A stretch of 6,435 nt of DNA from SABI01 sp963663665 (GTDB lineage Bacteria; Spirochaetota; Spirochaetia; Sphaerochaetales; Sphaerochaetaceae): positions 1 to 6,435 of the forward strand of contig CAXXKP010000011.1 in NCBI GenBank assembly GCA_963663665.2. The letters run 5' to 3'. The position numbers and the translations under genes are program-made. Under the pieces are notes generated by a model. The model saw only the letters and a list, made by a program, of their open reading frames with translations, was not told the DNA's origin and made no database searches. Below are positions 1-5,824 of this stretch, one piece after another. Within the stretch, counting starts at the first letter, position 1; each line of letters opens with the position of its first letter.

Positions 1-32
1 GCTTTAATTTGAGCAGTGTTTTCGATTAACAT
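1..32 (-). CDS. Start of an unrecognised gene running off the left edge
   Basis: An ATG at 32-30 is preceded by AAAAGGAG with a spacing of about 7 bases, a strong ribosome binding site. The reading frame opens MLIENTAQIKA and leaves the window. It overlaps the 3' end of the preceding helical gene in another frame, as expected for a translationally coupled downstream gene. Too little is visible to assign a family. The call rests on the Shine-Dalgarno sequence and on its place at the end of a same-strand gene run. Confidence 0.45.
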   Translation of the reverse strand, partial: MLIENTAQIK

Positions 33-430
33 TTAATGGACTCCTTTTGAGTTGGATGTGTGCAGCATTCAACTCTTTTTCTTTTTGTTTAGCTACGAGT
101 TGTTCGGGAGAAACAATCTCTTCATACAATTCGATGACAGCTTTTAAGGATTTGGTTTCTTCTACAGCTTTTTCATACCCAAGCCTTGTAGTCTGGAGCT
201 GAAACACTTTCTTCAGATACTGTGTTCTCTTTTTCACTCATGTTGGAAATTAATTCATCGAATAAATTAGATAAACAATGTATGGGACTAACAACGTCCC
301 TATTCCTTAAGGTTTCTTGAAACCTTTGATTCATTCTTAATTGTTCTTCCTTCCCTTGAAGAAAGATTCCCATTGATTGACTTGCCATAGAAGCCATAAA
401 AGACTTCATCATTTCATCGCTCTTGCTCAT
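4..430 (-). CDS. Small helical protein of unknown function (frameshifted)
   Basis: I do not recognise this family. The start is the ATG at 430-428, which follows the stop of the upstream HTH gene directly (TAAATG) and has AAGGAG 7 bases before it. The first part, opening MSKSDEMMKSFMASMASQSM, is Met/Ser/Gln-rich and predicted helical. It continues through FDELISNMSEKENTVSEES to about position 180. There the frame ends, and a +/-1 shift in the region 175-185 leads into a second open stretch, YEKAVEETKSLKAVIELYEE to KQKEKELNA, which has the charge pattern of a coiled coil. Bridged, the protein is about 140 residues. The true C-terminus is uncertain: the frame runs to a stop at 6-4, overlapping the next gene's start by 29 bases, but a further small shift would end it near position 27. 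Its position behind two excisionase-like genes suggests an accessory protein of a mobile element. No signal peptide or membrane segment is seen. Confidence 0.55.
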
Positions 431-614
431 TTAAATCTCCTTGATTTGTTTTGAATCGAACCATCTGTCGATTTCTTCTCTGTTAAAGAGGACAACTCTT
501 CCGTGATTTGAGTGAAGGTATTACCCTCTCTCTAGCCCATGTATAGAGAGTGCTCTTTGACACTCCTAAATACTGAGAAGCTTCCCCCGCTCTCATGTAT
601 TTTTTTTCATCCAT
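431..614 (-). CDS. Excisionase-like small helix-turn-helix DNA-binding protein (frameshifted)
   Basis: Small DNA-binding protein of the MerR/excisionase (HTH_17) type. It reads MDEKKYMRAGEASQYLGVSK and continues STLYTWARERVIPS, the standard first and second helices of this fold (roughly residues 7-30). A frameshift near 507-515 interrupts it. In the next frame it continues GRVVLFNREEIDRWFDSKQI, which is the expected winged part of the fold ('grv-f.reeid.wf'), then stops at 433-431. The bridged length of about 60 residues is normal for the family. The ATG at 614-612 is chosen because GGAG lies 7 bases upstream. The same frame is open further back, with another ATG at 626-624 and no ribosome binding site. 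The stop abuts the next gene's ATG, so the two genes are coupled. Such proteins serve as recombination directionality factors or as transcription factors on mobile elements. I cannot tell which role applies here. Confidence 0.82.
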
Positions 615-768
615 AAAGCTCTCCATATTTGGCACTTTTGCGAGTCTCTCAGCGATGCCAAACTGATCAATGAGGGATGATGTTCCCTTGCCCGACTTTG
701 TATAACGACCCAGACGACTCTCTGGGGAGAGACAACTTACAAAGGTGAATTACAAGGCTTTCCTTTAA
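615..768. other. Intergenic stretch between the two HTH genes, with a small hairpin
   Basis: This 154-base gap contains a perfect 5-base inverted repeat, CTCTC-TGGG-GAGAG, at 718-731, with no run of T after it on either strand, so it is not a convincing terminator. On the minus strand the frame of the downstream HTH gene stays open back to about 753, reading ESRLGRYTKSGKGTSS then IDQFGIAERLAKVPN, but without a credible start codon. That stretch may be the remnant of an N-terminal extension or chance. I see no other gene here. Confidence 0.4.
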
Positions 769-1072
769 TCAACGGCTATCTGCCGTGTTATTCTCATAAA
801 TAAAGCTCATATCCTCGACCTTTCGAACGAGGAAAACGCCAATCCTTTCCAACCCTTTTTGCTTCACATTCATTGAATCGAGCCATACGAGCGAGTTTTT
901 CTTGTGAGATCCCAGTAATCTTCTGAGCATCTTTTGAAGTGATCCACTCATCTCTTGAAGGCTCAACTGTCTGAATACTAGAGAGAAGTTCATTCACTGC
1001 ATTCTGATATTGGGTAGTTGCATTGATCACTTTTGTTAATGCTTCTTTGCTGATTAGAATTGTGTTGTTCAT
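769..1072 (-). CDS. Second excisionase/HTH-like DNA-binding protein with helical N-terminal extension (frameshifted)
   Basis: This protein is about 100 residues. The N-terminal part (about residues 1-40, opening MNNTILISKEALTKVINATT) is helical and not part of the HTH. The C-terminal part, WITSKDAQKITGISQEKLAR followed by GKDWRFPRSKVEDM, matches the plan of excisionase-type HTH proteins: a 'ta.eaak.tGis...l.r' helix pair followed by 'g..wrf.r..ve'. A one-base shift at about 819-824, beside AAAGG, moves the frame from the longer open stretch into the true ending MSFIYENNTADSR with stop at 771-769. The start at 1072-1070 has a strong GGAGAGGAAGA ribosome binding site ending right before it. It lies about 155 bases upstream of the other small HTH gene on the same strand. 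Two such genes in tandem are typical of integrative elements, where one may control excision and the other transcription or replication. Confidence 0.78.
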
Positions 1073-1093
1073 TCTTCCTCTCCTTTTTTTATT

Positions 1094-1122
1094 TTGAAAG
1101 CGTCCTTCGCCTATGGTATGAT
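1094..1122 (+). promoter_or_regulatory. Candidate sigma-70 promoter for the zinc-ribbon gene
   Basis: TTGAAA at 1094-1099 and TATGAT at 1117-1122 are separated by 17 bases, a good match to the housekeeping consensus. The predicted transcription start is about 1129, leaving a leader of about 40 bases before the ATG at 1169. The left arm of the inverted repeat at 1103-1112 sits inside the spacer. Confidence 0.45.
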
Positions 1123-1161
1123 TGCTTAACCAAAAACCATCCCAGCCAATAAGGCGAAGGA
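1103..1161. repeat. Inverted repeat whose right arm contains the zinc-ribbon gene's ribosome binding site
   Basis: TCCTTCGCCT at 1103-1112 is the exact reverse complement of AGGCGAAGGA at 1152-1161. An inner pair, ATGGT at 1113-1117 and ACCAT at 1136-1140, could extend the fold. The right arm includes the AAGGAG that serves the ATG at 1169. In a transcript starting upstream of 1103 the structure would hide the ribosome binding site. In a transcript starting near 1129 only the right arm is present, and the repeat would instead act as a pair of protein-binding half-sites at the DNA level. Confidence 0.5.
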
Positions 1162-1168
1162 GCTAAAC

Positions 1169-1355
1169 ATGGGAAAAATTTTCAAAGACCCTTACTACAG
1201 CGACGTGAAGGCGTTATTGCCCTTATTGTGAGACTCTATTTGAGCCTCAAATTGCTCATCTAAAAACGAAGAGTTTTGGGTATCAGGGTGTGATTGCTGT
1301 GACTTGTTCTCATTGCCACAAGGTTGTTTCTGTGACACCGATAGAAAAGGAATAA
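1169..1355 (+). CDS. Small zinc-ribbon protein with two CxxC knuckles (frameshifted)
   Basis: The ATG at 1169-1171 follows AAGGAG with 6 bases between and opens MGKIFKDPYYSDVK. At about 1211-1215 a single-base shift moves the frame to YCPYCETLFEPQIAHL, then GYQGVIAVTCSHCHKVVSV, ending PIEKE with a stop at 1353-1355. The two pairs CPYC and CSHC, about 30 residues apart, are the four ligands expected of a zinc ribbon, and the bridged length is about 62 residues. The early shift hides the gene: without bridging it reads as a 20-residue peptide. It overlaps the 3' part of the minus-strand frame that starts at 1594. Regular Cys spacing, a good ribosome binding site and a candidate promoter favour this strand as coding here. 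Function is unknown. Small zinc ribbons of this size are common cargo on phages and integrative elements, and may bind nucleic acid or protein partners. Confidence 0.7.
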
Positions 1356-1594
1356 ACTGAGCTGATATCTCAACGCTGAATTCAAGAGCATTACCGACTT
1401 TGAAACAGACAACTCTCAAACCATTAGCCTCAACGATATCACCAACTACTTCGAAGTATTCGGAGATACCCCTTGGGTGGTTTGATGACAAGTTCTGCAA
1501 ATCCACCATGAGGAACATCTAACCCGACAGCTTCTGTTCCTACATGAGCTAAATCATTAATCAATGACTCTGGAAATCTTTTAGTTGTACTCAT
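1195..1594 (-). CDS. Unrecognised small protein (frameshifted; 3' end uncertain)
   Basis: The start at 1594-1592 is supported by GGAGG at 1605-1601, 6 bases upstream. The first frame reads MSTTKRFPESLINDLAHVGT through GGFAELVI. A shift at about 1470-1485, beside CCCC and GGG runs, leads to HPRGISEYFEVVGDIVEAN and then NALEFSVEISAQFIPFL. The segment from the start to about 1360 has the alternating hydrophobic pattern of a small mixed alpha/beta domain. Beyond that the frame stays open to a stop at 1197-1195, but the encoded tail is polar, low in complexity (Gln/Asn/Ser-rich), and is the reverse complement of the zinc-ribbon gene. The tail may therefore be a shadow, with the real end lost to another shift. 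The terminator just upstream separates this gene from the ribbon-helix-helix gene. No family is recognised. Confidence 0.5.
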
Positions 1595-1609
1595 TTCTCC
1601 CCTCCAGAC

Positions 1610-1651
1610 AAAAAAGAGGCACCATCTGCTTCTATAGCAGGTGATGCCTCT
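1610..1651 (-). terminator. Rho-independent terminator after the ribbon-helix-helix gene
   Basis: Read on the minus strand, a 16-base arm at 1651-1636 pairs with 1630-1615 around a 5-base loop, with one mismatch and one G-U wobble, and is followed directly by TTTTTT (1615-1610). It begins 23 bases past the stop codon of the gene at 1841-1674 and lies immediately upstream of the ribosome binding site of the next gene. It would separate the two transcripts or attenuate read-through between them. Confidence 0.75.
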
Positions 1652-1673
1652 TCTTGAGATTTATTATTTGATG

Positions 1674-1841
1674 ATGAAAGTACTGAATTGTGCTTTTTCG
1701 ATGATGGCTTGTTTGTAGAAAGCTGATTTCCTTAATCCACATTCTTTGCTAGCTTGAAGAACTAACTTGCGTTCCCCTTGCGTTAATACTTCTACCCAAA
1801 GGCTGACTATTTTTCTTTTCCGTTAAAGTTACTGTATTCAT
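1674..1841 (-). CDS. Ribbon-helix-helix-like small DNA-binding protein (frameshifted)
   Basis: The frame opens MNTVTLTEKKNSQP at 1841, shifts by one base at about 1795-1805 (beside GGG/TTT), and continues WVEVLTQGERKLVLQASKEC, then GLRKSAFYKQAIIEKA, ending TFIIK with tandem TAA stops at 1676-1671. The bridged length is about 55 residues. The short beta-like N-terminal stretch, followed by 'er.lvlqas...glr.saf...ai.ek', is the pattern of Arc/MetJ-type ribbon-helix-helix proteins such as DUF1778-like antitoxins and plasmid or ICE repressors. It is transcribed divergently from the XRE regulator, has its own consensus promoter, and is followed by a terminator. A repeated 12-base sequence lies within its first codons, which would suit autoregulation. 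I see no partner toxin adjacent, so an antitoxin role is not supported. Confidence 0.68.
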
Positions 1842-1913
1842 ATCGCTATTATCTATTCTGATTCGTTAAATGTCAACAGTTTTGTGAAATAAATTTAACT
1901 ATTCCGTTAAAGT
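1818..1913. repeat. Three repeated candidate operator sites across the divergent promoters
   Basis: TTCCGTTAAAGT occurs exactly at 1818-1829 and 1902-1913, with a near match TTCGTTAAATGT at 1862-1873, all in the same orientation. The right copy sits in the spacer of the plus-strand promoter and also forms TTTAAC-6-GTTAAA (1894-1911). The middle copy overlaps the minus-strand -35 element. The left copy is inside the first codons of the ribbon-helix-helix gene. The outer copies are 84 bases apart, close to eight turns of the helix. Confidence 0.6.
1848..1876 (-). promoter_or_regulatory. Sigma-70 promoter of the ribbon-helix-helix gene
   Basis: On the minus strand, TTGACA (1876-1871) and GATAAT (1853-1848) are separated by exactly 17 bases. 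The expected transcription start, about 7 bases beyond the -10, falls at the ATG (1841). The bases before that ATG (AGCGAT) contain no ribosome binding site, so the mRNA is probably leaderless or nearly so. Confidence 0.7.
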
Positions 1914-1923
1914 GTGCTATAAT
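1895..1923 (+). promoter_or_regulatory. Sigma-70 promoter of the XRE regulator
   Basis: TTAACT (1895-1900) and a perfect TATAAT (1918-1923) are separated by 17 bases. The predicted start falls at about 1930, on the ATG. An AAGGA lies only one base before the ATG, too close to act as a normal ribosome binding site. The promoter is back to back with that of the ribbon-helix-helix gene, with about 18 bases between the two -35 elements. Confidence 0.65.
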
Positions 1924-1929
1924 AAGGAT

Positions 1930-2303
1930 ATGAAAAATGATGCGAATTCTTTTTGGAATCGGGTCGAAGATGAGTGGGATTAAAACAAACATGTCTAAGA
2001 CCGAATTCTGTAATAACACTAATGGTGCTATTAAATTTGGTACGTGGTCAAATAAAAAAAGCTTAGGAATTATGCCTAATCTTGAATTAGCCACATCCTT
2101 CTCAAAAGCATTAGGAGTCTCCCTCGACTACCTCGTAACTGGACAAGAATATCAGGATCCTCTCTTTGCTAAACTTCAAAATGATAAGGAACTAAAGGAT
2201 ACATGCTCGAAAATCTCTCTATGTTCCAGATGAGCATCTTTCTATTATCAATACCATGCTTGCCTCTTGGGGATATATTGTTTCTGAAGAGGACCCTAAC
2301 TAA
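1930..2303 (+). CDS. XRE-type helix-turn-helix transcriptional regulator (two frameshifts)
   Basis: The ATG at 1930 opens MKNDANSFWNRVEDE. A shift at about 1972-1982 leads into GIKTNMSKTEFCNNTNGAIK, then PNLELATSFSKALGVSLDYL with VTGQ. A second shift at about 2205-2225 leads to LYVPDEHLSIINTMLASWGY, ending SEEDPN with stop at 2301-2303. The bridged length is about 124 residues. The HTH spans roughly residues 17-70, and its end, 'la.alGVSldYLvtG', is the hallmark of XRE/Cro-C1-type HTH domains. The short opening 'FW.Rv' and the downstream 'pdehl..i..ml..wg' resemble a family of regulators frequent in spirochaetes. It is probably a repressor of the divergent promoter pair and of the element. 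It is transcribed towards the methyltransferase operon on the other strand, and the two end about 200 bases apart. Confidence 0.82.
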
Positions 2304-2505
2304 AGGTCTCGCTTAAAAGATGAGAAACTACCAATTAAGAAACTAAGAATTCTTAATCGTAAAGGCAAGGTGTTTTATGTGGGGTGAGATGTGATTTCAG
2401 GTCGAGATAAGACTTAGCCTGATTGATTTTAAATGGAAAACATTAGTCGATTTACTAATCTCCAAGAAATTACGTAATGAGGAAAATTCAAAAATATTTC
2501 TACTA
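2304..2505. other. Gap between the two convergent transcription units, with coding-like traces
   Basis: No complete gene is visible. On the plus strand, straight after the XRE stop and in the same frame, an open stretch reads LPIKKLRILNRKGKVFYVG (about 2329-2387). Further on, in another frame, LSLIDFKWKTLVDLLISKK (about 2416-2472) is open. Both look coding-like but lack a start and may be parts of a frameshifted remnant. An AT-rich hairpin, ATTAAGAA (2334-2341) with TTCTTAAT (2350-2357), has no T-run and is a weak terminator candidate. I find no strong terminator for either transcription unit. Confidence 0.35.
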
Positions 2506-3612
2506 TTATTTAATAATAAACTCTGGTTGACCCTGTCGAGCATAATAAGAAGAAAATCTTGAAACAATGGTTTTCAAAAACTGAGGTGCAATTTTTAAAA
2601 GTGGATTATTGTATTTTCCGCAAAATTTATCAATATCAAGGAATGAAATTTTTCTGAAGTTTATAACACCCCCATTGTGGTGTTCCACCGACGGCATAAA
2701 GTGAAGAAATTCATATCTATTATTTTTAATCTTTGTTTCGATATCTTTTTTAATCTTTTTTATACTTATCGTTTCTGAATCTGATAAATTATGCTGAGGT
2801 TCGAGAATTTCCGGATGTTTGTCTGCATATTTTTTTCTTGCCATTTTATCAACAATATCTGAATAGGTCTCTATTTTGATTATTTGAACAGTATCAGTTT
2901 TATAAATACCATCGTGCTTTGCTAAATCACATAAAGGACTAATCACCAAATATCGATTAGTATTATCTTTTTCCTGTAATAACACTCCCTGTGTGGAGAT
3001 TATCATCATATGGAGGATATATATAAAACTCTTCAGCAAAGCAATCCGGAATTTCTAGGGAGATTTTATCCATCAGGTGATTGAATACATGACGTATGAG
3101 TGCAGCTTCGGTTTTACTTGGGTCGTCTTTACCATAGCCTATCCAACTATCTATATTGGGCAAAATATTATTTAGGTAAGATTCTGTGATGTAATTCTCT
3201 ATGATTCCCTTATACCCAATTATATTTGATATCCCTGTATTATGAAAATCTATAAACTCTTCAAACATTGATTGAACACCCACCTCACTTTTTTTATGCT
3301 CCTTAAAAAAATGGACATCGTTTGGAGCTTCGCCTGGAGTGGCTGTAAAAAATCGTTATGGGAATTCGTTTGTTTTGTTCCACCAAGTTTTTTATTACAT
3401 CAAAACCATTCCCATCTTCAATCTAGTCGTATATCTAAAATCACACCATCAAAAGATTCGTCAATTCCTTGCATCGCTTCTTCTGCAGTTTTGAAAATCT
3501 CATATTCAATGCTTCTAACATCTGATAAATCATTAATTTCTTTAACAGCTTCTTGAAAAGAATTTATATCTACTGCATTGTCTTCTACTAAAGCAAACTT
3601 ATATGTTTTCAT
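2506..3612 (-). CDS. Receiver-domain protein with long C-terminal domain of unknown activity (three frameshifts)
   Basis: Last gene of the methyltransferase-kinase operon. It opens MKTYKFALVEDNAVD: the acidic pair E10-D11 and the phospho-acceptor D60 in GVILDIRLD mark a response-regulator receiver domain. After a shift at about 3418-3425 it continues EDGNGFDVIKNLVEQNK, and after another at about 3340-3350 (a run of A) IPITIFTATP, covering the conserved Thr/Ser strand. From about residue 105 onward there is no ordinary DNA-binding output domain. Instead about 265 residues follow, including NIDSWIGYGKDDPSKTEAAL, then (after a shift at about 2985-2990) RYLVISPLCDLA and the ending RFSSYYARQGQPEFIIK. 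A 'v.sP.CDL' motif and a terminal 'RfssYyaRQGqPdf' are, from memory, features of receiver proteins found beside HSP90-like ATPases in restriction-modification loci (Pfam Response_reg_2-like). I judge this resemblance likely but could not test it. The bridged length is about 370 residues. It is the probable phosphate acceptor of the upstream kinase and may be the effector. Confidence 0.82.
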
Positions 3613-3614
3613 TT

Positions 3615-5823
3615 TCATCCTCCATCGACTTTGTGTGTTAATTGAAAGAAAGCGCCGTTACTTGAAGATATTGCAACCAAATGGAGCCCTAACCTTTCCG
3701 CCACTCTCTCCAGCAATAGGCAATCCCAGTCCCATACCACCATTTGCCTTAGTAGAAAACGCAGGTTCAAAAATAGTGTCATTCTCAAATAAGATTTTCC
3801 TCAATCCCAGGTCCTGAGTCCTTGAAGGAAATCTCTTTCAAGACTCCATCAGCTGTGACAATATCTACTTTGATACTTTTTATTTCCAAGGTATTCTCGT
3901 TAGTATTTGAAATCCAATAAATGCTATTATCGATAAGGTTTGTAAAGATTGCGGCAATGTCTTGTTTATAGCCAATCAGTCTGATTTCCCGATCACCACT
4001 GATCGTCCATTCAATAGCGAGTTTATTCAACTCATGTTCAAATACCATGAAGCTTGATCTAATCTCTTTGAAGATATTGAATTCTTCTTTCTTTCTCTTT
4101 ATCGATGCTAAAGGGTCAATTCTTGAGAAAATGTGAACAAAACTTTCTGACTGAGAACGAAGTCTTGTGTTTAATTCAATAATTTTATTAATGGCCTGGT
4201 TCGACGGGGTTTTCTTTAAATTTATTTATCCAAGCCTCTGAAAAGGACAGATCATTTTTCATCGCATTGAGAGGTCTTCTCCCTTCGTGGAGAATTGAAT
4301 TTACAATTTTCCCTAGAGTAGCCTGACCTTGATATATAGCAATCTGCTGCTTTATATCATCAATAACCTTTTCTTTCTTAGCCTCTTCTGTCTCGATGTT
4401 AGAAATCACTTCTCTAATTACAGAGTTGCTTACATTGTGTTTTGTTAAGTTTTGGGTTATATCCCGTTTCATATCATTTAAAAAGTAAAGCTTACTGATA
4501 GAATCATCTGTTTTAAATCTTGATCCTTTATTTTCTTCTAATGACCTTCTAAACAAAAATCTTCGTAATTCCAATTCTTGGATCACTTTTTGAACAACAT
4601 CAATAAGGGTTCTGTATGATTCATTATCCTTCAATCCATCTCTTGCACTTTTTTCAATAAGGTTTGATTCATTTTCCGAACCCAATGAACACATAGCCTA
4701 TCACTTGGTTATTTCCGATATTTCTCGAGGGATTCTGAACGCGGAGTTTATCTAAACTTAGCCAATCATTCTTAAGATCGCCATAAGGACGTATACGAAA
4801 ACCATTTCTATATATTCCCACCCCATTATTCATATTCAATAATCTTCTGGCTTCAGTACTAGATAAATAATTATCTGTTCTGTTGTCCTTCAATTCCTCT
4901 TTTTATCATTGCTGCAATTGCATCTGAATCTCGGTCATATACTCGAATATCGATTTTAACTTCACCACATTTTAGATTGTCTTTTAAAATAAATGGAATC
5001 TTTTCTTTCACCGAATTTCGAAGATTTTGCTGAGAATAAATCAACGATCCTTCCCCAGAAGAATTTATGACTCCATGTATTCGATAATCATAAATCTCTG
5101 ACAATGGAAAAGGCTTTAGTGTTTCAGAGTAATTTTCATCAGGGTTTATGTTAAGATTATAAATTAATTTTGATCTCGAATTTATCTTCATTTTCCATAT
5201 TTCCCCGCTGGATTGGAGAAATTAGCTTTTTGAGCTGAAAGGTAGTTTTATTGATAAAAATCGTCATCTAAGTTATATTCAAAAAGATCACCAGTGATGG
5301 GTAAGCTTAGTACCAGTCTCCTCTTCTGTATCAGAAACATCAACTAAGATATCAACGTCTGATAGATATTTTGCCTCATTGAAATTGCTCCAATCCAAAA
5401 GAACATCAGTCTTTTCTCTTGTTAAAATTTTATCGGAAACCTTTTTTTTCTGCAACTGTTTCAAGAAGCAAGTCCTTCCCTAAAATAGAAGCCGCATATC
5501 TACCAACACCCTTCGAACCTTGCATTTGTCGACCTTTGGGGCTCACTTCGCTTCTGCATCTTATAATCCGTGGATGGTACAAGCCATGAATTAATAATTA
5601 CATCTTTCGTCATACCGTGTCCATGATCTTCAATAACAAGGATATATTTATCTGTATCCTTAGAATCCAAGTCGAAAGATATTGTCACATCTGGGGAATC
5701 AGCATCATAGGCATTCTTTACAAGCTCCACAATTGCTGCACACTCATCTTGAATTAAATCTTTACCGATGGTTGATAGATGCCTTCCTGCTGGTCGGATT
5801 TTGTATACACCTTGTTCTTTCAT
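3615..5823 (-). CDS. Dual GHKL ATPase: HSP90/MORC-like N-terminus fused to a histidine-kinase C-terminus (about ten frameshifts)
   Basis: Bridged length is about 735 residues. The N-terminal GHKL ATPase (about residues 1-130) shows the N-box ECAAIVELVKNAYDAD (Asn37 binding Mg-ATP), the G1 box EDHGHGMT (about 65-72) and the G2 box GSKGVGRYAA. A middle transducer-like domain follows, with DLLLETVAEKK, DWSNFNEAKYLSDVDILVD and the strongly family-like GVGIYRNGFRIRPYGDLKND and NPSRNIGNNQVIGYV (about 330-380). A long helical stretch leads to a dimerisation/phospho-acceptor helix, LGKIVNSILHEGRRPLNAMK, with His at about residue 512. Next come LRSQSESFVHIFSRIDPLA and a second GHKL ATPase: FTNLIDNSIYWI (N-box), DSGPGIEEN (G1), IFEPAFSTK (F-box), NGGMGLGLPIAG (G2). 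All nucleotide-binding boxes of both modules are intact. Shifts lie at about 5540, 5445, 5295, 5258, 5160, 4895, 4690, 4195, 3790 and 3707, many in homopolymers. The start ATG is one base after the methyltransferase stop. The protein is cytoplasmic, with no membrane segment, and probably signals to the receiver protein downstream. Confidence 0.85.
3619..3623 (-). promoter_or_regulatory. Ribosome binding site that decides the receiver gene's start
   Basis: GGAGG at 3623-3619 lies inside the last codons of the kinase gene. It directly abuts the ATG at 3618, giving no spacing, but is 6 bases from the ATG at 3612. The 3612 start is therefore preferred. It begins two bases after the kinase stop (TGA 3617-3615), so translation is probably coupled. 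An ATGA overlap start at 3618 remains possible and would add two residues. Confidence 0.6.
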
Positions 5824-5824
5824 A

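Noticed and set aside
718..731. CTCTC-TGGG-GAGAG hairpin as a terminator
   Set aside because: The stem is only 5 base pairs and there is no T-run on either strand.
1674..1841. Antitoxin of a toxin-antitoxin pair
   Set aside because: No toxin-like gene (GNAT, RelE or PIN type) overlaps or directly follows it; a terminator does instead.
1873..2094. Minus-strand open frame encoding a hydrophobic, Phe/Ile/Leu-rich peptide
   Set aside because: It is the reverse complement of the XRE regulator and its promoter. The hydrophobic look comes from complementing an Asn/Lys-rich coding frame.
3272..3817. Open plus-strand frames across the receiver gene start and the kinase gene end
   Set aside because: They lie antisense to well-supported minus-strand domains (receiver D60 region, kinase G2 box), lack ribosome binding sites and show no recognisable motifs.
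4871..5191. A separate gene starting MKINSRSKLIYNL inside the kinase region
   Set aside because: It has no ribosome binding site, and its body continues the middle domain of the kinase between two frameshifts, so it is a fragment and not an independent gene.
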